Shown here: positions 1 to 12,325 of the stretch, in pieces
How the letters are laid out: every line of letters starts with the position of its first letter
Position numbering within the stretch: the first letter of the stretch is position 1
NCBI GenBank assembly: GCA_039621445.1
Contig: CP154955.1
Coordinates: 5,198,785-5,262,784, forward strand
Source of the DNA: Euglena gracilis
Lineage: Eukaryota; Euglenida; Euglenophyceae; Euglenales
Length of the DNA: 64,000 bases
Direction of reading: 5' to 3'
Notes under the pieces: model-generated
What the model saw: the letters and a program-made list of their open reading frames with translations, nothing else
What the model was told of the DNA's origin: nothing
Databases searched by the model: none
Position numbers and translations under genes: made by a program

Positions 1-539
1 AAGTTACGGCCATTTTTCGGCCAGTTTTGGCCATTTTCTACAGTTTTTGGCAACAGGGGGGGGGGTCCAAATGTACCAAATCCTGCAATCCAGCTCAATA
101 ACAAAATGCCCCAGCCCTCACACACCACTACCCCCCCTTGAAACCGTGTATTGGGGCTCTGGCTTCACGCCCAAACCGGCGTTCTGGACGCCGGTTCGGC
201 GCAGAAATTTCTGCGCCAAACCGGTGTCCAGAACGCCGGTTCGGGCGGGAAAACGGCGTCCTGGGGACCGAAAATGAAAAGTGCCAAAAAGTGTCCAAAA
301 TGGTTTGTAGACATGAGGCAATCATATCTGAGCACTTTTTGGGGGGTATTTGGCCAGAAATTGGGGTATTTTGTGCAACAATTTCCATTTGGCCAAATCT
401 GGGGATTTTCTGAAATAGAATACCATGCAGCAGGGCTGAAATCTAAGGCCATCTAAAACCCTTGAGAAGGGTTATCGATCAAGGGGCAACATGGCAGGTG
501 AACAGTGGATTTTGGAATTTGCGAAAAGGGTCCAAAAAT
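1..539. repeat. hairpin and dispersed-repeat region, no gene
   Basis: No supportable gene. Around 165-265 there are inverted copies of an ACGCCGGTTYGG motif that would fold into GC-rich hairpins. The same motif recurs near 3.4, 27.1, 36.3, 37.0, 38.5 and 41.7 kb. Around 345-500 lies, in inverse orientation, a copy of the dispersed repeat that occurs twice at 36.4-36.9 kb. The overlapping short ORFs here are by-products of these inverted repeats. Confidence 0.6.
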
Positions 540-676
540 TGTAATTCTGAAAAAACCCAAGGGGTCCAGCTAAAATTTCCTAACCATAATTCTGAAAAAC
601 CCAGGGGAGGGTCCAACCAATTTTGAAAACACCCAGGGGGGCCAAAATTTCCCAACTGTAATTAACATTTCCCAAC
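540..676. repeat. left block of an AACCCAGGGG minisatellite
   Basis: Imperfect tandem units of about 45-55 bp contain AACCCAGGGGGGTCC and AATTTCCCAACYGTA blocks. The same minisatellite resumes at about 2750-3195, so the intervening 2.1 kb looks like an insertion into a once continuous array. Confidence 0.75.
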
Positions 677-727
677 AATTTTAAAAACGTGTTCAGCCCG
701 CCAAATGCCTGCCCTGAAATTCGTGGT

Positions 728-890
728 CATGAACACGTTTTCAATGAGGGCATTTGTGGCAATGACACGTTTTCCATTAAGGCATTTGTGTTCAGGCACG
801 TTTTCAATGAGGGCATTTGTGGCAATGACACGTTTTCCATTAAGGCATCTGTGTTCAGGCACGTTTTCCATTAGGGCATCTGTGGCAACC
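728..890. repeat. 31/32-bp dimeric tandem repeat
   Basis: Alternating monomers begin CACGTTTTCAATGAGGGCAT and CACGTTTTCCATTAAGGCAT, giving a 63-bp higher-order unit. The same array recurs at about 1465-1625, 2370-2515, 12880-13030, 13925-13980 and 15395-15480, always near the ends of YR-PHD elements. Confidence 0.85.
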
Positions 891-1084
891 CCGAGCAAGA
901 AGCAAAAATCGCTGTCATGAAAAATCGGCGTGCGGTTGAGAGGCCGGGTGGTCCTCAACGGGTGAGGCGGGTCGGGGGCACTCTACAACACGACAGAAGG
1001 CTAGGTTGCCTTGGAGCACAACGACAGGGAGTGGCGGACATCACGGCACACGACACGCTTTACACAAAGAAACCGTGTTTGGGC

Positions 1085-1285
1085 CGATTTCGAGACTTTA
1101 GAAGTCTTAAATCTTCGCCCAAAACACGGTTTCTACTACAAAAAAGGGGTGGCGGACGCCGGTTCTGTCCTGAACCCGGCGTCCGGGACGCCGGGTTCAG
1201 GACAGAACCGGCGTCCGCCACCCCTTGTTTAAAGCGGCGTTTTAGAGACGCCGGGTTCAGGACAGAACCGGCGTTCACCCCTTTC
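1085..1285. repeat. GACGCC hairpin cluster
   Basis: Perfect inverted repeats built from GACGCCGGTTCTGTCCTGA and its complement form strong GC-rich stems. It is one of several clusters (also 3420-3560, 36245-36300, 36955-37083, 38450-38590). No coding function is supportable. Confidence 0.7.
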
Positions 1286-1794
1286 GGGCCAGGGAGCACT
1301 TAGAAATACGTTCACTAGCGTTCCCCTTTAGTCCCAGGGGGGGACAGCCAAAACGTCCCAAAGCAAAATCTGAAAAAAAAAACCAGAGGATTCAAACATA
1401 AAATCTCTGAAACTCTAAAAACGTGTTCAGCCCGCCAAATGCCTGCCCTGAAATTCGTGGTCATGAACACGTTTTCAATGAGGGCATCTGTGGCAATGAC
1501 ACGTTTTCAGTGAAGGCATCTGTGGTTAGGCACGTTTTCAATGAGGGCATCTGTGGCAATGACACGTTTTCAGTGAAGGCATCTGTGTCCAGGCACGTTT
1601 TCAATGAGGGCATCTGTGGCAACCCTGAGTAAAAAGCAAAAAAACGCCGTCATGAAAAATCGGTGGGCGGTTGCGAGGACGGGTGGTCCTCAACGAGTGA
1701 GGCGGGTCGGGGGCACTCTACAACACAACAGAAGGCTAGGTTGCCTTGGAGGACAACGAAACGGAGTGGCGGACATCACGGAACACGACACGCT

Positions 1795-2341
1795 TTACAC
1801 AAAAAAGAGCCATACTTTGGTGGCCGCCGCAAATCTTGGCAATGAAAATGATATGCCAAACCGCAGGCGTCACACACAACTTTGTTCAGCTCCACGCAAT
1901 TTTGCGGAATGCCCGAGCGACGGCATTCACGTATGTCTGAAAAGAGGTTGCCGAACGATTCCCTGAAACGAACAAAGTTCCCGACTGCTGCTCACGTTGA
2001 GCCACACATTGTTCAATGACGCTCGCCTCATCGAACAACAGGCTGGGTTCCAGCTCCCATCCCGTCCAGGCAACAAAGAAAGCATCCAGCTCAGGATAAG
2101 AGGCTTGCCGATGTTGACACAGTTTGGTGAACTCCAAACAGTTGGCAACAGCAGCAAGCTCTGCACCCACGGAGCCGGACTTTTTCTTTGTGTTGCCCTG
2201 TGCCAGCAAGGTGCCATGAAGGGGGTCAACCTTCGGCTTCTTGGCATCTTGCTGGTATACCGCAAGAGCAGCCAGGAACAGTTCCGTCCTAGGGGGAGGT
2301 GGCAAAAGACCATTCACAAAGTTAGCCGTGCGTTTAGCCAT
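1795..2341 (-). pseudogene. tyrosine recombinase/PHD relic with internal deletion
   Basis: Reading leftwards from the ATG at 2341, the protein begins MAKRTANFVNGLLPPPP. It continues through a helical N-terminal core-binding-like region (VNAVARAF near its end) that is shared with the copies at 4.9 kb, 13.9 kb and 40 kb. At about 1900 the frame breaks and the sequence jumps to the second half of a PHD zinc finger (CDACGLAYHFHC) in another frame. The whole catalytic domain is missing. The YR family is inferred from the better preserved 4.9-5.8 kb copy. It lies inside a hairpin-ended element and cannot be active. Confidence 0.65.
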
Positions 2342-2624
2342 AGTGGGAAGGCTGCGGAAAAAAGGGGGGGGGTGACACGTTTTCAATGAGGGCATCTGTG
2401 GCAATGACACGTTTTCAGTGAAGGCATCTGTGGTCAGGCACATTTTCAATGAGGGCATCTGTGGCAATGACACGTTTTCAGTGAAGGCATCTGTGTTCAG
2501 GCACGTTTTCCATTAGGGCGCCGTTTTTTGGGTCCGAATTTCACAAATTCGCATTTTGACCCCTTGCGTGAATCATGACCACGAATTTCAGGGCAGGCAT
2601 TTGGCGGGCTCTGAACACGTTTTT

Positions 2625-2746
2625 AAACAAATTGTGGCTGAGCCCAGATTTCAGCCTGAAAACGTGTTCAGGGGGCCCCCTTCGGGGGCCCCCTCCTGAA
2701 CACGTTTTCAGGCTGAAATCTGGGCTCAGCCACAATTTGTGTATAA
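2625..2746. repeat. terminal palindrome of YR-PHD copy 1
   Basis: Arms of about 50 bp (CTGAGCCCAGATTTCAGCC and its complement) flank a GGGGGCCCCC-TTC-GGGGGCCCCC core. A nearly identical palindrome ends copy 2 at about 15590-15706 and a diverged one ends copy 3 at about 40715-40795, so it is probably a structural terminus of the element. Confidence 0.75.
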
Positions 2747-2749
2747 AAA

Positions 2750-3195
2750 AAAAGCCATGGTGGGTTCCAGCCGTCTCCCCCAACCGTATGTCTGACAGAA
2801 AAAACACCCAGCAGGTCCAGCCAAAATTTCCCAACCGTGATAATAAACCCAGCGAGGTCCAACCACAGTTTCCCCTCCGTATGTCTGAAACAACCCAGGG
2901 GGTCCTGCCAACATTTACCAGCCGCAATTCTGAAAAACGCACGGGGGGTTCCAGCCAGCATTTAACAACCGTATTTCTAAAAAACCCAGGGGGGTCCAGC
3001 CAACATTTCCCAACCGTAATTCTAAGAAAAAACCCAGGGGTGGGCAGTCAACATTAAACCGAATTTTTGAAATAACCCAGGGCGGGGTCCAGCCAAAATT
3101 TCCCTGCCGTATGTCTGAAAAAACCCAGGGGGGGTCCACCCAAAATTCCCAACCGTACTTCTGAAAAAATCCAGTGGGGTCCAGCCAAAATTTCT
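2750..3195. repeat. right block of AACCCAGGGG minisatellite
   Basis: About nine diverged units of roughly 50 bp with AACCCAGGGGGGTCCAGCC and CATTTCCCAACCGTA. It is continuous in type with 540-676. Long ORFs through it on both strands reflect periodicity, not coding. Confidence 0.8.
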
Positions 3196-3419
3196 GTAAT
3201 GTGTCTCCTTGCTGGCAATATGTTTTGCCCTGTAATCAGTGCAGCTGTAGCAACCTGTATGCCTAGCAATCCTCCCCCCCCCACCTCAGAAACTGCAAAA
3301 CGCTTGCCGTCAGTCATCCATGATATTTTGCACTCAGCAATTGTGCCTTTTATCCCCTTTCATCCAAGGAGATTTTTGTTTCTGGGGTCACATTGGCACA
3401 CTTTTTTACACAAAATACA

Positions 3420-3680
3420 GTCCCAAACCGGACGCCGGGTTTTGGACAGAACCGGCGTTCCTAACGCCGGGTTTTAGGACAGAACCGGCGTCCGGAAAAC
3501 CCGTGGGGGGGGACGCCGGTTCTGTCCTGAACCCGGCGTCTCAAACGCCGGTTTAAACAAGAACAGTGTTTTGGGCCAAGGTTTTAGGGGGGCCCAGGGG
3601 CGACCGCGGTGCCTTCGGCGCCGCGGTCCCCGCCCCTGGGCTCCCCCTAACTCTTGGCCCAAACACAGTTCTTGACACAA
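3420..3680. repeat. GACGCC hairpins plus TTCG-loop hairpin
   Basis: The GACGCC hairpin cluster is followed by a long GC-rich inverted repeat centred on GCGGTGCCTTCGGCGCCGC with poly-G/poly-C arms. The same module sits beside YR-PHD relics at about 6085-6190 and 13270-13400. Confidence 0.7.
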
Positions 3681-3684
3681 AAGA

Positions 3685-3950
3685 GCCATACTTTGGTGGC
3701 TCTTTTGCCAAATCTTGGCAATGAAAATGATATGCCAATCCGCAGGCGTCACAGACAACTTTGTTCAGCTCCACACAATTTGGATTTTTGGGAATGGCAA
3801 CACCACAAAAACCACATTTCTCGTGTTTTATTGGCAGTCGGGACACAGCACGAGGCACAGGGGGTTGGTCAGGGGACCACACATTGTTCGATGACGCTCG
3901 CCTCATCGAACAACAGGCTGGATTCCGCGTTCTGGAACACGGCTTCACGC
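3685..3950 (-). pseudogene. PHD-finger fragment of YR-PHD element
   Basis: On the minus strand a short N-terminal YR piece (FDEASVIEQC) joins directly to a PHD-type zinc finger. That finger starts KCGFCGVAIPKNPNC and continues VVCDACGLAYHFHCQDL, showing the C2...C-x2-C-x4-H-x2-C pattern. PHD fingers typically bind histone tails. The recombinase core is deleted, and the piece is flanked by hairpin repeats. It is nearly identical to the 13.4-13.7 kb copy. Confidence 0.6.
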
Positions 3951-4651
3951 CCGAACCGGCGTTCTGGACACAGTTTTTGTATCAAAACCCCCTTGGGGGT
4001 CATAATGTAAAACAACGAAGGCATTTTGGGCAATGTCATGGGTTTTGTCAAAATCTCCTGCTGCTCCTGCGGTCAGTACACGCCTGTTTTCGTTGTCCCA
4101 ATGCATGACTTTTGCAATTTTTCCTTAGATTTGGGGCCAACCAACAGAGTGGCAAGACGGGCGCTTTATATTTGGGGGGGGGGGGCTTCATATCTGGGGG
4201 GGGGATCAAACTTTTTCAGGTGGCCTCTACGACCTTCGGCGGCCTTCAATTGTGGCGAAATACCAATTTTATGCCAAACTTTTGTTGTGTGCCCCCTATT
4301 TTTCGCAAAATGTGCAATTCTTATCCAAAATGGAGAAGTGTGGTGAACATGGACGCCACAGGAGAACGTGGAAATTTGACGGGACCTATTTTAAGAATTT
4401 TGGGTCTGAAAAAGATAATTAGGGATTTATCACGGTTTTTTTTAACAACTTTGATTCCTAATTTAGGTGCAAATTCCGAATTAGGTGCCATTCCATCAGC
4501 AGCTGGGGCGCCAGGTGCGAGCGAGCGAAGAGCCTGGCACCCCTAAACTCATTTTGCTGGGCAGGCGCGTGGCAATCCCCCCACAATGCTGTAGAAAAAT
4601 CGTGGGTGTAACCCGTTATACGGCCCGTATACGGGTTACACCCACAATTTT

Positions 4652-6378
4652 TTCTATAATCGTGGACTAAGAGGCCCGACGCCTGCCCTGCAAAAAAAAT
4701 CAAAAATTTCGGTCCACGAGGCGCCTGCCCTGTATTTCGTGGACTCAGTCCACGAAATACATTGCAGGCGCCGGGTGGGGGGGGTCAGCGCCGGCCCTCT
4801 ATTTTGTGGACTGAGTCCACGAAATACAGGGCAGGCGCCAGGGGGGGGGGCAACGCCTGCCTTGTATTTTGTGGAGTGAAACAATGTTCTTTTTCCAGTT
4901 GCTTTTCTATACTAATGGCGAAACGCGCGGCTATCATCATGGATAGGATGCTCCCTCGTCCCCCGAAAACATCTGAATTTTTGGCCGTGTTGGAGAAAGT
5001 CATCGACAACAGAAAAAAACCACCAGTCGTCGATCCGGTTCACGGGACTTTGTCCAACAAGCAGCAGCAAAAAAGCCATCTGGATCAGAGTTGTGCCTTG
5101 GCACATTGATGGATTTCCATCAGCTGTGTCAAGACCTACAGGCAGTGTACGATGATCTGGATGACTTTTTTGTTGCCTATCCTAGTTTGTTGGTTGACGG
5201 CGCAGCCCAAATCAGACAACTGTGGGATCAACGGTGGGCACAGGCCGGTCAAAGATTCAGAGCCATCGCAGTGAAAGCATCCTCCTTCCGCGGCTACCTG
5301 AATGCCGTGGGACGAGTTTACTCCTCAATCAAGCCAGAAACCCAAGTGGTGCCTTCCTCCACCTCCCAGTTTCCAAAGTTCCAGCGGTTCTTTCAGTCTG
5401 CTTACACCCGTGAACTCACCAAAAACGCGGCAAACCAGGCTGTGCACCCCCCCCAAGAAATTTTGCAGGACGACGAGTTGCCACGGGTGTTGCGAGAAGT
5501 GGACTGGACAAAGCCCTTTGAGGCCCAACAGGCCATTATTTTGATTCTGAGTTTCTGCACGGGCTACCGCCCAGAGGTTCTGCGGAGACTGGAGGTTGAT
5601 TCCTTTGTGGAATCTGTCACGGAGGAAGGCCGGAGGATGCTTACGGTGAGCGTTGGTACCATGAAAAACCATCCCGTGAGCAAACGTGTTGTCTGTGATC
5701 AGTGTAGGTGTGAGTATCATTGGAAGTGTGTGAATCTGTGTCATGCACCCAAGTTTGGATCGTGGGTTTGCCACGCCTGCTTGCCCCGCAAATAGCACGT
5801 TGCGCTCTGACCCATTCCAGTTGCGTATGTCCCCTGTTCTGCAATCCACAGCTAGCTGTTGCACTGGCCACTTCGTCGGGTCCCCTTTTCAGTGGCTAAA
5901 GCATTCTTTTTGCTCATTGTGAAGTACAAAGGCAAGGATTTGCATTGAGTATCTCTGCAACAGTGGTAATATGTCAGAAAATTAAGTCCACAAAAACAAT
6001 GCACTGATATTCGTGGAATCAGTCCACGAAATACAGTGCAGGCGTTGACCCCCCCCCAGCGCCTGCCCTGTGTGTCAAGAACTGTGTTTGGGCCAAGAGT
6101 TAGGGGGAGCCCAGGGGCGGGGACCGCGGCGCCGAAGGCGCCGCGGTCTCCCCTGGGCCCCCCTAAAACCTTGGCCCAAAACACTGTTCTTGTTTGAAAC
6201 CGTGTTTTGGGCGAAGATTTAAGACTTTTAAAGTCTCGAAATCGGCCCAACCACGGTTTCTATTTCGTGGACTGAGTCCATGAAATACAGGGCCGGCGCC
6301 GGGGGGGGGGGGGTCAACACCTGCACTGTATTTCGTGTTCCAATCCACGATATACAGGGATCAGTCCACGATTATAGT
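4652..6378. mobile_element. hairpin-ended YR-PHD element, GTGGAC subtype
   Basis: The ends are inverted copies of CTATAATCGTGGACT (4652 inward; 6378 inward), giving a 1.73-kb unit. Both ends hold arrays of hairpins pairing CGTGGACT with AGTCCACG, each followed by ATACAGGGCAGGCGCC. The plus-strand YR-PHD gene lies between them. Terminal and array sequences differ from the CACGTTTTC subtype, but the CAGGGCAGGC core is shared. Confidence 0.65.
4915..5795 (+). pseudogene. tyrosine recombinase-like protein with PHD end
   Basis: The best preserved YR-PHD copy. It begins at ATG 4915 (MAKRAAIIMDRMLPRPP), shifts frame near 5090-5110, then runs open to TAG at 5793-5795. The first part is an all-helical N-terminal region. 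It includes SSFRGYLNAVGRVYS and ends in a catalytic-domain start matching tyrosine recombinase box I (FCTGYRPEVLRRLE: G-x-R-x-x-E). After GTMKNHP it jumps into a PHD-finger second half (CDQCRCEYHWKCVNL...WVCHAC). The H-x-x-R box and the nucleophilic Tyr are absent, so recombination is impossible. Crypton-like origin is an inference; Cryptons usually lack terminal inverted repeats. Confidence 0.7.
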
Positions 6379-6860
6379 TAGCACAAGCCCAGGGAAGCAA
6401 AGGTGTACCATGCCCCCCCATATAAGACCCCCCTCGGGAGCCAAAATCCCAGGGGGGTCTTACATTTGGGGTCATGTATGGGGGGGTCGTCCCGGCCAAA
6501 GGGCCAGCCCCCGGCCGGCAAGGGGGGGGGTCTTATATGGGGGGGGCATGGTAACCCCCGCCAAATAACGGGGCGGGGTGTCCCGGTACTGGCACCATCT
6601 TTTTGACCTTTCCCTCTGCCCGTAATTTGGGCACCACCCGTCATTGCCCACCGGGCTGTTTTTTTTACCAACCCCGGGGAGGAGGGGGGGTCCGGAGTGC
6701 CTGCCCAGGCAGGCACCCCCCCCCCCGGGGGGCATTCCTCTGAAAATAGGCCATTTTTGGCTCCCTGGCACCTTCGGTGCCAAGATGTGTGCTAGGGCAC
6801 TTTTGGCCGTGTGCCCCCCCCCCCCCGTGGGCAGTGTGGCGCCAAAGTCTTTTTTACGAA
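6080..6860. repeat. hairpin modules and G/C tracts, no gene
   Basis: Contains the TTCG-loop GC hairpin (about 6085-6190), GTGGAC hairpins, inverted CCCATATAAGACCCCC blocks (6415-6550), a TGCCTGCCCAGGCAGGCA palindrome (about 6698-6716) and a GGCACCTTCGGTGCC hairpin at about 6770. The last two recur together at 43.9-44.2 kb. Confidence 0.6.
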
Positions 6861-6949
6861 TAAAAGACCATTCCGACAATTCGACGCCGTCTTAAACGTC
6901 TTTTTCCGTCTTTTTCTTCGGGAAAAAAAACACGACGTTTTTAAACATT

Positions 6950-7105
6950 GGCGGCGATCGCGGACGGAAGAACTTCCTAATTGGGAGCAAAACTGGTGTG
7001 TTCTCCCCCTTGAAATTCGTTGTTTTTCTTTGTCTGGAACTCAGAATCCAACTATTTGAAGGATAAGGAATATATTGATGCAGTATTTATTGAACGTCGA
7101 AGCAG
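6950..7105 (+). other. candidate exon pair, unknown gene
   Basis: A non-repetitive segment ends at AAAACTG|GTGTGT. The following CTCAG|AATCC acceptor and AAGCAG|GTACGC donor delimit a 61-nt exon (7045-7105). Joining the first segment to this exon keeps one open frame that includes SNYLKDKEYIDAVFIERRSR. I do not recognise the protein, found no convincing continuation, and the GT-AG sites could be chance. Confidence 0.2.
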
Positions 7106-7109
7106 GTAC

Positions 7110-8280
7110 GCCCCCCTGAAGGTGACTTTTGAAGAATTGTTCTCCTGGTCTTTTCTGGTGCATCTGGACCACTTTCAAAAATTTGCCATTTTTTCCAAAA
7201 TACGCTCCGCTGGGTGACAATTTTGAGTGCCACCCTCTTGTATGGCAGGTCTTCTATTGTGCGTTCTGTTTTTCTATCATTTTCTGGCGTTCCATATGGT
7301 TTTATGGTGGTGTTTTACATGAAGGAACTTTTGCTTCCATTTCACAGAGAACATTTGCTGCAGCTCTGTCTTTGACCTGTGTTTTGGCAGTGTTTTCACC
7401 TGGCATTGTGCGCTTTTAATTTTAAGACATGTGGCTTCATTCTGGAATTTTGCCAGATTTGCCAATGTTCTTTTTTCCATCCCATTTGTCCGTCATCCAT
7501 GTTGTGTTTCATGTATGATTTCCACTCACAGGTTCCACGTGTAGAATGTGAAGTTCAGTCAAAGAAGTTACAAAAGAAGAAGAAGAAGAAGTGAAGGTAT
7601 TGGCAGCTGTTGTCAGGGTCCTGTGGTGTTTTGCAGAAAAAACACAGGGCTCTGTTGTTGTTAATTGCGCACTTTCTTTTTTGATTTTCTTCTTTGCTTG
7701 TGCTTTGTCTTCCTGAAAGTTTTATCTGTCAAAAGGGTTTTCTTTTTGGAGTATGTTTTGAAAACTGGCACCCCCCCCCAGTGTCAGGCAGGGCTGTACG
7801 GGGATCTCCTCAACCTGGGGGTTCCAACCCCCCCCCCACCAGGGCTTTCCGTATTCCTGGCGGTGCCAATTTTTAGTGCTGTGGTGAGCGGTGGGTTTGC
7901 CCCCCCCCCGTACATCCGGGTTCCAGGGGATTTTTGGTGAAAAAACTCTTTCGGAAAAGAAACTGGGATTTCAAACTGGTGGTATTGGGAAGAAGAATTT
8001 TGCACCAAGGACCCCCTTTTCAGAACACGCTGGACTCCTTCCTAACTGCCAACGCAAAATTTCGTCACCTGTGACTGTCCCTCTGGGACTGTCCCAAGTC
8101 GTTTCAACGCTGGAATTTTGTGAAGCAAGCCCCCTAAAAACCCCAAAGGGAAACCGGTGGGATGGCCTCCCTTAGCCGGCAAGACGTCCAGCCCCCTATG
8201 TCTTTTTCCATACTGTCGAAACCCCGTCTTTTTGATTTTCGACGACGGTTTTAAACTGATTTAAAACGATGTTTTAAACG
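7110..8280. other. no supportable gene
   Basis: Mostly unique, T-rich sequence. An ORF ending in a run of AAG codons (QSKKLQKKKKKK, stop at 7594) follows a CTCACAG acceptor-like site at about 7530. It could be a terminal exon, but the frame does not join to the 7045-7105 exon. Nothing else is recognised. Confidence 0.4.
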
Positions 8281-8649
8281 ACTGATAAAAGACGAGGCCC
8301 ACACTGCCCGTGGGGGGTCTGATCGGGAGTGCCTTGGAGTGCCTGCCAGGGCAGGCACACCCCCCCCCCCCCGCCCGGGGTGGGGTCGGCACCTGACCAA
8401 AATACGGCCTGCTGCCCACTCAAAGGGCACTGCCCCGTTATTGGGGGGGGGGGTTACACCCGGCACCGAAGGCACAAGAAAGGTGGAAAGGAAAGGAGGT
8501 TTGAGTGCTTGGTCAAAAAAGGCGTGTATTTTTGTGCCATTTCAGTGCATTGGCTGGATTTGACCTGGGGCAAGGGGATCCCGGGCATGGGAGCTGGGTG
8601 GGTGGAGGGCAGACCATTGCTGGCTGACCCCCCCCCGGGCTCCGTGCGG

Positions 8650-9625
8650 ATGATTGGCTATGACGATCCCGGAGGTCGTACCGACCATGGTCGGGCCGAC
8701 CTAGGTCGGGCCGACCATTGGCTATGGCCTATCGACCATTGGAGGTCGGGCCGACCAGGTCGGCCCGACCTCCAATCAACCGCATTACGCCCCCTTTTTT
8801 GGAAATTTAAGCCCCAACAAACCCCCTTTGTGCTAACTTAGTCGGCCTACGGCCTCCTCCGGGGGGGGCTGCCGCCCCCCCCGGACCCCCCCCGCTAAGA
8901 TAACAAAATCCCCTTGTGTGTGCAAGGCAAGGATGGCCAAAACGCGCCCCAACAAACTCCCTTTGTGCTAACTTAGTCGGCCTACGGCCTCCTCCGTGGG
9001 GGGCTGCCGCCCCCCCCCGGACCCCCCCGCTAAGATAACAAAATCCCCTCGTGTGTGCAAGTCAAGGATGGCCAAAACGCGCATCCCAAAAAACTCCCTT
9101 TGTGCTAACTTAGTCGCACTAAGGCCTCCTCCGGGGGGGGCTGCCGCCCCCCCCCCCGGACCCCCCCCCCCGCCTGAGATAACAAAATCCCCTTGTGTGT
9201 GCAAGGCAAGGATGGCCGAAACGCGCCACCCAACAAACTCCTTTTGTGTGCACCCAGCTGGGTAAAATAGCCCATCTGTATGTTCCGCAGGGTTTGGCCA
9301 AGGGTTTTTATGCTTCTGAAATGGAAAACCATGGAGGTCGTTTCTACCGACCATATGGTCGGTGCGACATCCAAATGTTCGGGCCGACCATAAGGGTCGG
9401 TTACTAACACATGGGGCAGACCATGGTCGGCACGACCTTTACCGACCTATAATCAAAATTCCTTTGAAAATTTTGAAAAAAGGGGGGGGGTAATGCGGTT
9501 CATTGGCTAGTCGGCCCGACCTCCAGTGGTCGGCCCGACCTAGGTCGGCCCGACCAGGTCGGGCCGACCAATGGTCGGGCCGACCAAGGTCGGTACGACC
9601 TCCAGGATCGTCATAGCCAATCATC
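8650..9625. mobile_element. MITE-like element with internal tandem repeats
   Basis: Terminal inverted repeats of about 40 bp: GATGATTGGCTATGACGATC at the left is matched by its complement at 9587-9625. Subterminal GGTCGGGCCGACC palindromes occur at both ends. The middle (8810-9250) has three tandem units of about 120-130 bp with CTTTGTGCTAACTTAGTCG and a GGGGGGCTGCCGCCCCCC hairpin. No transposase gene, so non-autonomous. Confidence 0.8.
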
Positions 9626-9736
9626 TGCCCGGGCCCCCCCCCCCGGGGGGGGGGGGGGGGGTCACTAGGGGGCCAAAAACCAATGGACACGTCTCAACCA
9701 CAACTCAGACGCGTCTCAGACACGTTCCCACCAGGC

Positions 9737-9740
<4 letters not shown>

Positions 9741-9826
<86 letters not shown>

Positions 9827-9917
9827 AATCTCTCTCTCTCTCTCTGTCTCTCTCTCTCTTCGAAATCGGTATTCTTTTCTTGCATCGTACTCCGCGATGA
9901 AGAAGTTGTCGACAGGG

Positions 9918-9984
<67 letters not shown>

Positions 9985-9996
9985 GTCTGTCTCTGG
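9741..9996. repeat. (CT)n microsatellite
   Basis: Two long CT blocks (about 9741-9860, interrupted by TTCGAAATC, and about 9919-9990), ending in GTCTGTCTGTCT. Serine-leucine or arginine-glutamate ORFs through them are artefacts of the dinucleotide. Confidence 0.98.
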
Positions 9997-9999
9997 TGT

Positions 10000-11520
<1,521 letters not shown>

Positions 11521-11537
11521 TTGCAGTTTTCACTTTC

Positions 11538-11850
11538 GGGGGGGGTACACAGGGCTCAGGACAAAGCGCGTGCACCCCTACACAGGGCTCAGGACAAAGC
11601 CTCCACGGGCTTTGTCCAAATCCGGAGGGGGGGGTACACAGGCTTAAACGAAGGCGGTGCACAACTAGTGCAAAGTCAGACAGCAAAATGCTGTGGCTTT
11701 ATATCAAAATTGGTAGGGGGGTACACGGGCTTTGTCCTGAGCCCTGTGTAGGGGCACACGGGCTTTGTCCGGAGCGTAGCTCCAGACAAAACCCGTAAAC
11801 CCCTACACAGGGCTCAGGACAAAGCCCGTGTACCCCCCCTCCGGATTTGG
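11538..11850. repeat. GTACACGGGCTTTGTCC hairpin cluster
   Basis: Several direct and inverted copies of TACACAGGGCTCAGGACAAA form hairpins with poly-G flanks. The second cluster of the same family is at 16445-16620. Confidence 0.85.
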
Positions 11851-11884
11851 ATAGGGCGCTGTGCAGTGTGGCTGAGTTCTGAGG

Positions 11885-12080
11885 GTACCAAATGAAAGCT
11901 CATGGGGAGAACTTTCGATTGATATGCCGTATGGCACCTGAGGTGTGGGATTTCAGAAATTAGTATGTCGAATTTTGGAATACACGATCACTGAAAATAA
12001 ATGCTGTGTGCATTATTGCTGAATCCTGTGGCCATCTGTCAAAAGCCCTTGAGAAGAGCTTTCGATTGATGGGATTGACA
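11885..12080. repeat. dispersed CTTTCGATTGA repeat
   Basis: Two inverse-orientation partial copies of the family seen as a tandem dimer at 36.4-36.9 kb. They share GAGAAGAGCTTTCGATTGA and a downstream conserved block. Other copies lie at about 345-500 and 26850-26990. Confidence 0.6.
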
Positions 12081-12099
12081 GGTTTGTGGGGTTCATTTC

Positions 12100-12255
12100 A
12101 GTAAAATTCGTATTCACGAAAATATGCCCTGTTTTTTGTGAATACCTATTCACGAAAAACAGGGCATATTTTCGTGAATTGAAAATATGCCATGTTTTCC
12201 GTGTTCACACCCACGAAAAACAGGGCAGGCGCCGGGCCTCTATTCACGGTTACAA
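12100..12255. repeat. TTCACGAAAA hairpin array with CAGGGCAGGC core
   Basis: Palindromic units pair TATTCACGAAAA with TTTTCGTGAATT, followed by ACAGGGCAGGCGCC. They precede a YR relic exactly as the GTGGAC array precedes the 4.9-kb relic, so this is a third stem variant of the same terminus. Confidence 0.65.
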
Positions 12256-12325
12256 CACTTTTGGGGGACACTTTTGAGAAAATTTCCAGAAAGTTTGCGA
12301 GAATGGGGGCTGGAAAACAGAAATT

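Larger units (their letters stand above)
677..2746. mobile_element. hairpin-ended YR-PHD element, copy 1
   Basis: The left end begins ACGTGTTCAGCCCGCC and the right end carries its inverse (2570-2635), giving terminal inverted repeats of about 50 bp. A long palindrome follows the right repeat (about 2625-2746). Minisatellite DNA on both sides marks the boundaries. A second internal left-end copy at about 1417 shows a partial duplication or nested insertion. Inside are 31/32-bp tandem repeats and, on the minus strand, a decayed tyrosine-recombinase-like gene. Element class is inferred; no catalytic transposase is intact here. Confidence 0.65.

Noticed and set aside
728-1625. CRISPR array
   Set aside because: The 31/32-bp units are contiguous dimeric repeats without unique spacers, and the setting is eukaryotic.
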